DNA of 64,000 nt from Burkholderiales bacterium (lineage in GTDB: Bacteria; Pseudomonadota; Gammaproteobacteria; Burkholderiales; Burkholderiaceae_E). Positions 44,538 to 53,700 of this stretch are shown here, in pieces. Both the position numbers and the translations under genes were made by a program. Positions within the stretch are counted from its first letter, which is position 1. Each line of letters starts with the position of its first letter. Under the pieces are notes generated by a model. The model saw nothing but the letters and a program-made list of their open reading frames with translations. It did not search any database and had not been told where the DNA came from. The stretch lies in contig JAPLQE010000010.1 in the NCBI GenBank assembly GCA_026399835.1, forward strand, positions 1-64,000. The letters are read 5' to 3'.

Positions 44538-44699
44538 CGTTCGACGGGGGGGCTCGGGGGACCGGCGTCCACCTATAGCACCCGCGATGCGACCGCACGG
44601 CGCGGGCCGGGCGGGCGGGTTGATGACCGTCAAGGATTCGGGCTTGAGGCCTGCGCGACGCTGGCGGGGCCAGGCCTGAGCGCCGACATGCGCAATGAA

Positions 44700-44715
44700 C
44701 GTTCCCGCAGGAACG
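44700..44715. terminator. Small hairpin, possibly the displaced mnmE terminator
   Basis: CGTTCC-CGCA-GGAACG forms a 6-bp stem 6 bases beyond the left att copy. In the uninterrupted chromosome it would lie directly downstream of mnmE. No strong T-run follows on either strand, so terminator function is uncertain. Confidence 0.35.
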
Positions 44716-44721
44716 CCCGCC

Positions 44722-44739
44722 CTACTTCCCGATGCAGAA
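44722..44739 (-). other. Left copy of the mnmE 3' end (att site of the island)
   Basis: CTACTTCCCGATGCAGAA, which on the minus strand reads FCIGK plus stop, is identical to the 3' end of mnmE at 53809-53826. Identity extends to 21 bases (44720-44740 and 53807-53827). The site lies 9.1 kb from mnmE in the same orientation. It is taken as the far end of an integrated element: the displaced original gene end. Confidence 0.85.
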
Positions 44740-44836
44740 CTGCATCATGGGCTGGAAGGCTCGTGGTTGCTGGGGTTTAGCGGGCGGGGGGCTGATGTGT
44801 ACATGGGAACTCGAAGATTCTTGGAAGTCAGCGCTG

Positions 44837-44919
44837 GATAACAAGTATCACGTCAAGTAGTTGATGCGTATGGATTTTTCGGCACCCCGCGCGTTGTTAT
44901 CTCCCAGCGAAGATAACAA
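44837..44919. repeat. GATAACAA motifs and 9-bp inverted repeat at island end
   Basis: GATAACAA occurs at 44837-44844, and TTGTTATCT-N8-AGATAACAA forms a perfect 9-bp hairpin at 44894-44919. The stretch is AT-richer than its surroundings and lies just inside the left att copy. It could be an arm-type site for integration proteins, a transcription end for the leftward operon, or an operator. No T-run follows the stem. Confidence 0.5.
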
Positions 44920-45038
44920 ATCAGGCTCCTCGCCGCGCGGCCCGGCGCGGCCGCAGGCCGCCTGCGGATGGGCTGCAGTCTGCACGTGCAAGAGCCCCTG
45001 CACATCGGGCTCAACCACTCGCCCATGCCAAGGCTTGC

Positions 45039-45569
45039 TCACAGCAAGGTGATTTGCCGAGCCGGCATGCGCAGGCCCGCCTTGGCCAACGTCCTGGCCT
45101 CTTTGCTAGTGGCGGTGATTCGACACACGCCCTGCGGGGTCAGCAACCAGTGGAAGCGCTGGATGCCCTGGTTGTGCTTGAAGGTCATGGCATTCAACTG
45201 CGTGAACGGTGGGGTCTTCAGCTTGGCTTTCAGCCAGTCCAGCTTCTTCAGCATGGTTCCCACACTACCGGTGCTGGAAGCCGGGTGCGGCTCCACCCAG
45301 CAGGCGATCTCTGCGCCGTCTGAAAGCGCGAGGCCGAGACCGTAGTCCCATCGATGGCTCTGAGGCTCGGCAATACTGAAGTGCCCGTCCACGTCCACGC
45401 TTCCGGTGAACTGCGCCCCCTTGCTGACGATGATCTGGGCGCGGTAACTGCCTTCAACAGCATCTTTGCCGCCGAGCGGCAGCAAGCCTGCAGCGGAGGC
45501 TGCAACATGAAAGGCTGTTGTTTCTTGAAGGCCGGTCCCCCTCGCGGCCTTCTTGCCCCGACCCTTCAT
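45039..45569 (-). CDS. Small protein of unknown function paired with the ATPase
   Basis: A 176-residue protein without membrane segments, starting with a basic MKGRGKKAARGTG and ending ARQITLL. It seems to hold a beta-rich core (RAQIIVSKGAQFTGSVDVDG, DYGLGLALSDGAEIACWVEP) and a helical C-terminal part with FHWLLTPQGVCRITATSKE. No family recognised. Its ATG overlaps the stop of the ATPase (ATGA), so the two are made together. Likely a partner or effector of the ATPase in a defence unit; inference only. Last gene of the island operon. Confidence 0.7.
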   Translation of the reverse strand: MKGRGKKAARGTGLQETTAFHVAASAAGLLPLGGKDAVEGSYRAQIIVSKGAQFTGSVDVDGHFSIAEPQSHRWDYGLGLALSDGAEIACWVEPHPASSTGSVGTMLKKLDWLKAKLKTPPFTQLNAMTFKHNQGIQRFHWLLTPQGVCRITATSKEARTLAKAGLRMPARQITLL

Positions 45570-46843
45570 GTCCCGCTTCCTTCAGAGGCGGCGTTCTGCT
45601 GCCTCTTCCTCTTCCTCTTCGGCGGGGCCGCGGCTGTGTTCACCGCATCGGCAATGGCCTCGTTCGTGCGCGCAGCAAACCCGCTGATCCCGCCCCAATC
45701 AGCTTCAGACGGGTCCACCGACGCCGGGTCCAGGTTGGAGATGTCGCGCACGGAGCCATCGCGCTCGAAGTAATACACGGCGTAGTCTTTGCTCAGAGCC
45801 GACAGGGCGATCTTCTTGGCCTCCGCGGTGGCAGGCAAATCAAGAATTCGCCGGACGGAAAGCTCGGAACTGTGCAACTTCTTGAATTCCTGCAAGGCCC
45901 AAACCATCTCCAGCACCACCGGCGAATGGGAAGACAGCACCACCCGGTAGCCCCGTCGCATCAGCTCCAGCACGAGCAACAACACCGCCGCGATGCCCTG
46001 AGGGTGCAAGCCCATCTCGGGCTCTTCGATCACAACCCATTCGATGCTCTCATTGGCGGTATTGCCCGTCTTACGGCGGTAGGTCGTTGGGCATAGCCAA
46101 TAGACGCCCATGAGCAGCGGCGTGAACTCGCGCTGTCCAGCCGACCACGACAAGAAGCCCAGCGGCTTGGCCTGCCCCTTGACCTGAAGTCCCAAGCGCT
46201 TGGTGAAGTCCTTGTCGTCGATCAGCAAGCGGTGGCCGCCATACAGATGGGTCTGAATGGGCTTGCGCAGCGTCTCATTCAACCGGTTCGGCCCTGGAAA
46301 CAGTTCGCCTTTGGCCCCGAATTCGTTCTGAATCAGGTCGTGCACGGCATCGCTGAAAGCGCGAAGCGTGTATGGATCGCCAAAGTTGAACTGGCCGAAG
46401 TTTTGCGACACCCCTCCGGGCAGGCTCATCACCCGCTGGGCCGGGATGTAGAACATCCGCTCATAACGGATCTTTGACTTGGTGGGCTTTGCATAGTCGG
46501 TGAGCGCGGCCGCGGTACCGTTCCAGGTCAAGGTTGCTTGCGCTCCCCAGACGCCGGCCATGCCACGGCCAAAGTACCCCTCCATGAAGGCTCCGGCCTT
46601 GTCGTTGAACGACATGCTGTGGTGCTTGAAGGTGTCGTGAATATGGTCGCGGTCCACCAGCAGCTTCAGCGTCTGCAGGAAGATGCTCTTGCCCGTGGCT
46701 TGCGGCCCCACGATGACCGTGAGATCGCCAAAGCTCACATCGGCCGACTGAATCGGCCCCAGGTGGGTCAACTGCAAACGCGGCCGCCTGGCCTTGCGGA
46801 CCCGCTTCCTGGTGGTGGTGGAGATCTCAGCGGATGGGTTCAT
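45566..46843 (-). CDS. ABC-type AAA ATPase of the island (defence ATPase-like)
   Basis: A 425-residue ATPase with an ABC-type head: Walker A GPQATGKS (46-53), signature-like SAGQRE, Walker B WVVIEEPEMGLHP and H-loop LSSHSP. The AAA_21/OLD-type arrangement is common to phage-defence ATPases (Septu PtuA, PARIS AriA, OLD-like), but no nuclease, Toprim or HNH domain is attached. A basic tail KRKRKR lies near the C-terminus. It starts 47 bases after hsdS and overlaps the 176-residue gene. Base composition is lower in GC than host genes. Confidence 0.85.
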   Translation of the reverse strand: MNPSAEISTTTRKRVRKARRPRLQLTHLGPIQSADVSFGDLTVIVGPQATGKSIFLQTLKLLVDRDHIHDTFKHHSMSFNDKAGAFMEGYFGRGMAGVWGAQATLTWNGTAAALTDYAKPTKSKIRYERMFYIPAQRVMSLPGGVSQNFGQFNFGDPYTLRAFSDAVHDLIQNEFGAKGELFPGPNRLNETLRKPIQTHLYGGHRLLIDDKDFTKRLGLQVKGQAKPLGFLSWSAGQREFTPLLMGVYWLCPTTYRRKTGNTANESIEWVVIEEPEMGLHPQGIAAVLLLVLELMRRGYRVVLSSHSPVVLEMVWALQEFKKLHSSELSVRRILDLPATAEAKKIALSALSKDYAVYYFERDGSVRDISNLDPASVDPSEADWGGISGFAARTNEAIADAVNTAAAPPKRKRKRQQNAASEGSGT

Positions 46844-46890
46844 GGCAGGTTCCTGCGGCGGTCGTTTACCTTGCGGCGGAGATAGGCCGG

Positions 46891-48585
46891 TCAAGCCGTT
46901 GCCACCGACTCCACCAAGGCCCCAGCCAGGCGCGACTGGGTGGCCTGGCTGGCGGCGAGTCGGCGGCGAAGGTCGGCGCACAGGCAGCGGAGTTCGATGA
47001 CACGGGCGACGATACGAGCTTGTTCGGCGAGGGGAGGCAACGGGATCGGCAGCGAGAAGATTTTGGCCGACTCGAGCTTGCAGGTTCCGTGTGTCGACCG
47101 CTCAACCAGCGCCAAGATCTCCGGCTTCATGCCCATGCAAACCAGCGAGAGATAAGGCAGAACCGAAGAGTCGAGCGGGGTAAGGGCCTTCATGTCTTGG
47201 TTGATCGTGACCGGTACCCGCGTCACTGCGACCGGGAACGAATGCGCGAGGATCATTCCTCGCACCACCATGAGTAGGCTTCCGGGCTGAATCAGCGACA
47301 AGCTGCCCTTCAAAGCACTGCGCGACACATGATCCTGAGCATCTTCGATAGTGGGAACCTTCATGTCCTTGGGCGAGACCCAAGGAATATCGCCGGACCA
47401 GTTGCTTGCAACCGCTTTTGACGGCGTCGCCCCACCGGTAATCGAGCACATCTCGCTCAAACTCGAAAAAGCCCAACCGGCAGGCAGCTTGAACGGAGCC
47501 CGAACAAGGTCAGCCGAAGGCGTCTCTGCTGATCGAGCGCCTGCAACGCTGGGCGGTGCGCTCTTCAGCCGCGCCAGCCACACACAGGCCGCTTCCTCCT
47601 GCTCAAGCTGAGAAACAAGCAGCCCCCGCACCGCCAACTGCAGCACCGTCTGCTCCAACACGTCCACCGCTTGCGGCCGATCCAACAGCAGGTCGAAGTG
47701 CTCGGCCACGCGTTGCCAGTTGGCGGCTAGTTCCTCGGGCGTGGTGCTGTCGGTCAGCGTGCCCAGCAGGGTTTCGAGCAGGCGGGCATGCTGCTGCGCT
47801 TCGAGCCGGCCCTTGGCTTCGAGGGCATCGCACAGCTGCATCAGTTCGTCGACGCAGGTGACGATGCGGGATTGCTCCGCAAGCGGGGGCAATGGGATCG
47901 GCAGTCCAAAGACCTTGTGCGACTCAAGCTTGCACGTGCCATGGGTGGATCGATCCACCAAGGCCAGTACCTCGGTCTTCATCCCTTGGCACAGCAACAT
48001 CAAGAACGGCAGGGTCCCGGGCTCGAAGGGCGTGAGCGCCTTCATATCCTGATTGATGGTAACTGGCACCTGCGTCACTGCGACGGGAAACGAGTGCGCC
48101 AAGATCATCCCTCGAACAACCATCAACAAACTGCCCGAGGGGATGAGAGAAAGGCTCCCAGCAAGCGCTTGTGAGGAGACGTGGTCCACGGCATCCTCGA
48201 TCACCGGAACCTTCATGTCCTTCGGGCTCACCCAAGGGATACCCCCGATCCAGTTGCTCGCTAAAGCCTTCGAGGGAGTCGAGCCGCCGGTGATCGCACA
48301 CAGATCGGGCAACGTCGACCAAACCCAACCAGCTGGCAGCGTGAATGGCTCTTCGCGCATTGCATGCAATACCGGAGGGCGACCGCGTTTGCCTCGGCCC
48401 GGCAACTCGTTGTTCTCGCGTGCGACACGAACGCGATGCATGAGTTCGGTTGCCGGCTCGTCACTCGGATCCTGCGGAACCAACTGCCCTCGCACCGCCA
48501 GCGACAAGATCAACTCCCGCAGCCGCGCCACGCCGCCCGGCGCATGCGCGAGCCGATCGAACTCCTGGAGAAGCAAGCCGCTCAC
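46891..48585 (-). CDS. hsdS: Type I restriction-modification specificity subunit with two near-identical TRDs
   Basis: A 564-residue HsdS. Each half has a target-recognition domain: TRD1 at about 83-240 (LPAGWVWSTLPDLCAITGG) and TRD2 at about 380-540 (LPAGWAFSSLSEMCSITGG). Both share GGxTPSKAxASNW, IPWVSPKDMKVP, IEDAxDHVS, RGMILAHSFPVAVT and PVTINQDMKALTP and end LPIPLPPLAEQ. The conserved helical spacer lies between. It directs the HsdM/HsdR complex to its bipartite site. GTG 48585 overlaps the stop of the nuclease gene. The duplicate TRDs are unusual and predict two equal half-sites. Confidence 0.95.
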   Translation of the reverse strand: MSGLLLQEFDRLAHAPGGVARLRELILSLAVRGQLVPQDPSDEPATELMHRVRVARENNELPGRGKRGRPPVLHAMREEPFTLPAGWVWSTLPDLCAITGGSTPSKALASNWIGGIPWVSPKDMKVPVIEDAVDHVSSQALAGSLSLIPSGSLLMVVRGMILAHSFPVAVTQVPVTINQDMKALTPFEPGTLPFLMLLCQGMKTEVLALVDRSTHGTCKLESHKVFGLPIPLPPLAEQSRIVTCVDELMQLCDALEAKGRLEAQQHARLLETLLGTLTDSTTPEELAANWQRVAEHFDLLLDRPQAVDVLEQTVLQLAVRGLLVSQLEQEEAACVWLARLKSAPPSVAGARSAETPSADLVRAPFKLPAGWAFSSLSEMCSITGGATPSKAVASNWSGDIPWVSPKDMKVPTIEDAQDHVSRSALKGSLSLIQPGSLLMVVRGMILAHSFPVAVTRVPVTINQDMKALTPLDSSVLPYLSLVCMGMKPEILALVERSTHGTCKLESAKIFSLPIPLPPLAEQARIVARVIELRCLCADLRRRLAASQATQSRLAGALVESVATA

Positions 48586-49712
48586 GCCTCGTCCCTCGCG
48601 CCCCGCGCCCCTTCCAGCAAAGCGCGGTCGCGGGTCAGTTCGGCCTGCAGTTCCGCCTCGGTAGGCAGCCACGGCTGGTAGCGGCTGGCAAAGAGCTGGC
48701 CGCTCTCTGCCAGCAGCGAGTAGCGCGCCACGGCCTCGTTGCGCTCGCTGCACAGGATGAGGCCGATGGTCGGCCCGTCGCCCTCGCCGCGCATGCGCTC
48801 GTCGAAGACCCGCACGTACATGTCGAGCTGGCCCACGTCCTGGTGGCTGAGCTTGCCCACCTTCAACTCCACCAGCACGAAGCACTTCAGGATGTAGTTG
48901 TAGAAGACGAGATCGACGAAGCCGTCTTCGCCCTCGATGTGCAGGTGCCGCTGGCGCGCCACGAAGGCAAAGCCCTTGCCCAGCTCCAGCAGGAACTTCT
49001 GCAACTGGTCGAGCAGGCCCTGCTCGATGTCTTTCTCGTACAGGCTGGCGCCGGGCTGCGCGCCCAGGAACTCCAGCACGTAAGGGTCGCGGATGAAATC
49101 GCGCGGATCGGCACGGGCCTCGCGTTCAACGAGGACCTGAGCCTCACGCTGCACGCCGGCCTTGTCCTGGCTGGAGAGCAGGCGCTCGTAGTAGAGGGTA
49201 CCGATCTGCCGGTCGAGCGCGGCCACGCTCCAGCGCTGTTGCGCGGCCTCCTGGGCGTACCAGCGCCGGGCCTGCTCGTCGCCCACGCGCATCAAGGCCT
49301 TCAGGTGCGACCAGCTCAATTCGCTCCACGGCATGGAGCGAATCTCGTCCGCGCCAAGGGTCAGGTAGAACTGGCGAAAGTTGCGCAGGCTCTGGACGGC
49401 AAAGCCCGGACCGAACTCGGCGGTCAGTCGGTGGGCCAGGCTCTGCAACAGGCCGGTTCCGTAGGCGGCGCGAGCCTGCCCCGCCTGCTCGTGCTCGACG
49501 ATCAGCCGCCCCACCTGCCAATACGCCTGCACCATGGTCTGGTTGACCTGGCGCCAGGTCTGCTGCCGCGCCTGCGCCAGCACCTCGCGAATCTGACCAT
49601 ACAGCGCCTCGGGGGCCGTATCGCCTATCGCAGGTGCCGAACCCTTGCGCGGCACGACCTGGGCCGCTGCAGCAGGGGTGGCCGGTACGCCCGCCTTGGC
49701 CCGGCGCGTCAT
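48582..49712 (-). CDS. DUF1016 (YhcG-type) PD-(D/E)xK nuclease-family protein
   Basis: A 376-residue protein. The N-terminal half is a DUF1016_N helical domain (WRQVNQTMVQAYWQVGRLI, FGPGFAVQSLRNFRQFY). The C-terminal nuclease domain has DGFVDLVFYNY (Asp) and FVLVELKVGKL (E-x-K) of the PD-(D/E)xK fold. Members are common inside or beside type I RM loci and mobile elements; their job is not settled. Overlaps hsdM and hsdS by 4 bases at each end, so it is an inserted part of the operon. Confidence 0.93.
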   Translation of the reverse strand: MTRRAKAGVPATPAAAAQVVPRKGSAPAIGDTAPEALYGQIREVLAQARQQTWRQVNQTMVQAYWQVGRLIVEHEQAGQARAAYGTGLLQSLAHRLTAEFGPGFAVQSLRNFRQFYLTLGADEIRSMPWSELSWSHLKALMRVGDEQARRWYAQEAAQQRWSVAALDRQIGTLYYERLLSSQDKAGVQREAQVLVEREARADPRDFIRDPYVLEFLGAQPGASLYEKDIEQGLLDQLQKFLLELGKGFAFVARQRHLHIEGEDGFVDLVFYNYILKCFVLVELKVGKLSHQDVGQLDMYVRVFDERMRGEGDGPTIGLILCSERNEAVARYSLLAESGQLFASRYQPWLPTEAELQAELTRDRALLEGARGARDEA

Positions 49713-51178
49713 CGCCCACCCCGCAGCGACTCCGCCAGGACCGCCTTCAACTGGTCCCGCAAAGCCTGCGCCTCGACCTGCAGCCGGGCGTAGTCGCGCA
49801 ACAGTTCATCGGGGTCATGGCTCACCGCCTCGGCGGCGTGCGGGTTCTTCTGGTCGAGGTTGAAGCCCGCTGCGCGAATGGCGTCGATGCTCACCCGCCA
49901 GGCCTGCTCGTTCTCCACCCGCGTCGCAAAACCGTCCGCCTCGCTACCCCACCAAGCCTTCTCCACATCGAACTCCTCGATGCGGATGGGCTTGGTCTTG
50001 TTGTAGCTCTTCGCGCCCGGCGGGTAGGGGTGCTCGTGGTACCAGATGGCCTGCGTCGGCCGGCCCTTGGTGAAGAAGAGCAGGTTGGTCTTGATGCCGG
50101 TATAGGGCGCGAACACGCCGTTGGGCAGGCGTACGATGGTGTGCAGGTCGCACTCGGCGAGCAGCTGCTCCTTGATGCGTGTCTTCACGCCCTCGCCGAA
50201 CAGGGTGCCGTCGGGCAGCACCAGCGCGGCGCGGCCGTTGGCCTTCAGGATGTGCTTGATCAGCACCAGAAAGAGATCGGCCGTCTCCTTGGTGCGTATA
50301 TCGGCCGGAAAGCCCGCCTCGATGCCCGGCTCCTCGATGCCGCCAAAGGGCGGGTTGGTGAGCACCACGTCCACGCGCTCGGCGGGTGTGTAGTCGCGCA
50401 GCGGCCGGGCCAGCGTGTTGTCGTGGCGGACATTGCTCGGCACCTCGATGCCGTGGAGCATCAGGTTGGTCACGCACAGCAGGTGCGGCAGCTGCTTCTT
50501 CTCCACGCCCAGGATGCTGGTCTGCAGCAGCGCCTCGTGCTCGGTGTTGCGCACCTGCTTGCGAAGGTGCTCGATGGCGCACACCAGAAAGCCACCCGTG
50601 CCGGTGGCGGGGTCGAGCACCCGCTCGCCCAGCTGCGGGTTGACCATGTCCACCATGAACTGCGTGACGGCGCGCGGCGTGTAGAACTCGCCCGCGTTGC
50701 CAGCGCTCTGCAAGTCGCGCAGGATCTTCTCGTACAGGTCGTTGAACTGGTGGCGGTCGGCCTGGCGGTTGAAGTCGATGCCGGCGAGCTTGTTGATCAC
50801 CTGCCGCAGCAGCTGCCCGCTCTTCATGAAGTTGTTGGCGTCCTCGAACACGCCGCGCACGACCCAGCCCCGTGGGTTGCGCACCGGGTCGGCCGCGAGG
50901 TTCTTCAGCTTGGGGAAGAGCTGGTTGTTCACGAAATCCAGCAGCGCGTCGCCGGTGATGCCCTCGGGGTCGGCGGCCCAGTTCCGCCAGCGCAGGTTCT
51001 CCGGGATGGGGCTGCGGTAGTCGTCGCGGGTGAGTTCGAGCTCTTCCTCCAGCGCGTCGAACACCTTCAGGAACAGCAGCCACACCATCTGCTCGATGCG
51101 CTGCGCATCGCCGTTGATGCCGGCGTCCTGGCGCATGACGTCCTGGATGGACTTGATGACGGGGGACAGGTTGGACAT
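49709..51178 (-). CDS. hsdM: Type I restriction-modification DNA methyltransferase subunit
   Basis: A 489-residue N6-adenine methyltransferase. It has the HsdM N-terminal helical domain, the SAM motif LDPATGTGGFL at about 188-198 and the catalytic NPPF (~274), followed by the target-recognition partner region. It forms M2S1 with HsdS and methylates the recognised site. It lies 38 bases after hsdR and overlaps the nuclease gene. Confidence 0.97.
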   Translation of the reverse strand: MSNLSPVIKSIQDVMRQDAGINGDAQRIEQMVWLLFLKVFDALEEELELTRDDYRSPIPENLRWRNWAADPEGITGDALLDFVNNQLFPKLKNLAADPVRNPRGWVVRGVFEDANNFMKSGQLLRQVINKLAGIDFNRQADRHQFNDLYEKILRDLQSAGNAGEFYTPRAVTQFMVDMVNPQLGERVLDPATGTGGFLVCAIEHLRKQVRNTEHEALLQTSILGVEKKQLPHLLCVTNLMLHGIEVPSNVRHDNTLARPLRDYTPAERVDVVLTNPPFGGIEEPGIEAGFPADIRTKETADLFLVLIKHILKANGRAALVLPDGTLFGEGVKTRIKEQLLAECDLHTIVRLPNGVFAPYTGIKTNLLFFTKGRPTQAIWYHEHPYPPGAKSYNKTKPIRIEEFDVEKAWWGSEADGFATRVENEQAWRVSIDAIRAAGFNLDQKNPHAAEAVSHDPDELLRDYARLQVEAQALRDQLKAVLAESLRGGR

Positions 51179-51216
51179 GCGGTCTCAGTGATGGGGGGTG
51201 CAGAGCGAGCGGCACA

Positions 51217-53700
51217 TCAGTTCAAGCCGGGCGCATAGAGCTCGTGTTCGAGCGCCTGCAAGGCCTGCAGGTACTGCGGCCGGCCGCCGAAGCTGCGCAC
51301 CAGCTCCACCGGCGAACCCAGCTCGGAAAGCGGCTGCACGCGCAGCACCTCGTTGCTCTCGATGGTGGCAATGCCTTCGTCGGCGTACTTGTCGAGCAGT
51401 GCGTCCAACACCTTGCGGGCCACCGGCCCGTACTGCCCGAAGGCGTTGCGCTTCTTCACCCGTTGCGCGCGCTCGCGGCGGGTGAGCGGCGGCAGGTCAT
51501 AGGCCACATGCAGCAGCAGGTCGAAGGGGTCCAGGTCTTTCATGCCGGCCTGCGCCACCTCTTCGGCGAGCGCATCCAGGAACACGCCCTGGCGCTCCAG
51601 CTCCTCGATCAGCACAGCCTTGCGCTCGGCACTGTTCCAGGCCTGCAGGAAGTGATCGAGCGAGGAATAGGCCTTGCTCAGGTTGATGCGCGTGTAGTCG
51701 CGCAGGCTCTCGGTGACGAGCTTGCCGTCGGCGTTCAGGTACTGCACCCGCTCGCGGGCCACGCTTACGCTCACTGAGCCGCCCAGCAGGTACTTGCGCG
51801 GCTGGGCATTGGCAGGCCCGCCCTTGAAGGGGCCCAGCGCTGGGGGCACGGGCGGTGTACCGAGCGGCGAGTCACCCGCCCCGGTTCCACCGCCGTCGCC
51901 TTCCTGTTCACCTCCAGGATCCGGTGGGTCGATGGGGTCATCGCCCTTCGGCTCGTAGATCTGCACCGGGTCGCCGTCGAAGTCCTTGTCGGCGAAGAGC
52001 TCGGTGGCACGCTTGAAGTCCAGGATGGTGAACCAGCTTTTGCCCAGGTCTTCGCGCAGCCGGGTGCCGCGGCCGATGATCTGCTTGAAGAGCGTCATCG
52101 ACTTGATGTTCTGGTCGAGCACGATCAGCTTGCAGGTCTGCGCATCCACCCCGGTGCTCATCAGCTTGGAGGTGGTGACGATCACCGGCAGCGACTTCTC
52201 GGGGTCGATGAAGTTGTCGAGCTGCGCCTTGCCCTCGGCGTTGTCGCCGGTGATCTGCACGACGTAGTTCGGCTGGGTCTGACAGATGTCGGCGTTGGCG
52301 TTGCTCAACGCTTGCCGCATGCGGGCTGCGTGGTCGATGTCTTCGCAGAAGACGATGGTCTTGTCGTAGCGGTTGGTGGCTTTGAGGTACTGGGTGATTC
52401 TGGCCGCCACCACCTCGTCGCGCCGCTCCAGCACCAGACGGCGGTTCATGTCGCGCCCGGTGTAGACGCGATCCTCGATCACATGACCGAGCTTGTCGGT
52501 CATGCCAGCGGTGGGGCGCCAGCCGAAGGTGTCCTTGTCCAGATCGACTCGGATCACCTTGTACGGCGCCAGGTAGCCGTCCTCGATGCCTTGCCTGAGG
52601 CTGTAGGTGTAGAGCGGGTCGCCGAAATAGTGGCTGTTGGAGACGTCTTCAGTCTCCTTTGGCGTCGCGGTCAGGCCGATCTGGGTCGCGCTGCCGAAGT
52701 AGCTCAGGATCTCGCGCCAGGCCGAGTCTTCGGCTGCGCTTCCGCGGTGACACTCGTCCACCACAATGAGATCGAAGAAGTCCGGCGAGAACTGCTTGTA
52801 GATGTTGCGCGACTCCTCGGCGCCCGACACCGCCTGGTACAGCGAGAGATAGATCTCGTAGCTCTTGTTGACCTGCTTGGTGGTCGGGCTCACGGCGAGA
52901 TCGAGCTCTTCAACCGTGAGCTTGCCCTGCGCGTCCACCCGCTCCACACCCTTGGCATTCAGGCTGAGCTTGGCCATGGCGCCCTTGAACGGGCGGAAAT
53001 CGTTGACCATGGTCTGGTCGATCAGAATGTTCCGATCAGCCAGGAACAGGATGCGTTTGCGCGCTCCACTCTTCCACAGTCGCCAGATGATCTGAAAGGC
53101 CGTGTAGGTCTTGCCCGTGCCAGTGGCCATGACCAGCAGCACGCGTTTGCGACCGCAGGCAATGGCCTCTACCGTTCGGTTGATGGCCTGCAACTGGTAG
53201 TACCGTGGGGTCTTGCTCGGGGCGTAGTCGAACTCCGTCACCTGCCGGACTTCCGACGTCCAACCTTTCCACAAGCAATAGCGCGTCCACAGTTCCGCGG
53301 GAGACGGGAATTCATCGAGCGTCAGCGTGCGTTCGAGCACACCGTCGGCCAGCGTGGCATCGCGGAACACGAAGCCGTCGCCGTTGCTCGAAAAGCAGAA
53401 CGGCACATCCAGCAGCTCGCCGTAGCGGATGGCCTGGGCCATGCCGGCGCCGATGGCATAGGTGTTGTCCTTGGCTTCGACGACCGCTATGGGAATGTTG
53501 GTCTTGAAGAACAACGCGTAGTCGGCACGCAGCACCGTGCTTGCGTCGCGCCGTGCCGTGCGCCCGCGCACCACCATCCGGCCCGCTCGCAGCGGGTACT
53601 CCCGGTAGATCTGCTCCATGCCGTTCCATCCCGCGCGCTCCATGGCAGGCCGGATGAACTTGTCGCAGACATCGCTTTCGGAGAGTGCTCTCTTGTCCAT
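51217..53700 (-). CDS. hsdR: Type I restriction endonuclease subunit R, EcoEI-like
   Basis: An 827-residue motor nuclease. The N-terminal PD-(D/E)xK domain has Asp60 (RADYALFF) and Glu75-Lys77 (VVEAK). Helicase motifs: GTGKT at ~194-198 (MATGTGKTYTAFQ), DECHRGS, LTATP and IIGRGTRLR. A Pro/Gly-rich linker (~620-660) leads to the EcoEI-type C-terminal domain. It cuts DNA lacking the host methyl mark after translocation. It is the first gene of the island operon, with 108 bases between its start and mnmE. Confidence 0.97.
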   Translation of the reverse strand: MDKRALSESDVCDKFIRPAMERAGWNGMEQIYREYPLRAGRMVVRGRTARRDASTVLRADYALFFKTNIPIAVVEAKDNTYAIGAGMAQAIRYGELLDVPFCFSSNGDGFVFRDATLADGVLERTLTLDEFPSPAELWTRYCLWKGWTSEVRQVTEFDYAPSKTPRYYQLQAINRTVEAIACGRKRVLLVMATGTGKTYTAFQIIWRLWKSGARKRILFLADRNILIDQTMVNDFRPFKGAMAKLSLNAKGVERVDAQGKLTVEELDLAVSPTTKQVNKSYEIYLSLYQAVSGAEESRNIYKQFSPDFFDLIVVDECHRGSAAEDSAWREILSYFGSATQIGLTATPKETEDVSNSHYFGDPLYTYSLRQGIEDGYLAPYKVIRVDLDKDTFGWRPTAGMTDKLGHVIEDRVYTGRDMNRRLVLERRDEVVAARITQYLKATNRYDKTIVFCEDIDHAARMRQALSNANADICQTQPNYVVQITGDNAEGKAQLDNFIDPEKSLPVIVTTSKLMSTGVDAQTCKLIVLDQNIKSMTLFKQIIGRGTRLREDLGKSWFTILDFKRATELFADKDFDGDPVQIYEPKGDDPIDPPDPGGEQEGDGGGTGAGDSPLGTPPVPPALGPFKGGPANAQPRKYLLGGSVSVSVARERVQYLNADGKLVTESLRDYTRINLSKAYSSLDHFLQAWNSAERKAVLIEELERQGVFLDALAEEVAQAGMKDLDPFDLLLHVAYDLPPLTRRERAQRVKKRNAFGQYGPVARKVLDALLDKYADEGIATIESNEVLRVQPLSELGSPVELVRSFGGRPQYLQALQALEHELYAPGLN

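Noticed and set aside
44848-45042. 64-codon minus frame at the left island edge
   Set aside because: Covers the inverted repeat and has no protein features; I considered it as an integrase tail but see no tyrosine or box II residues.
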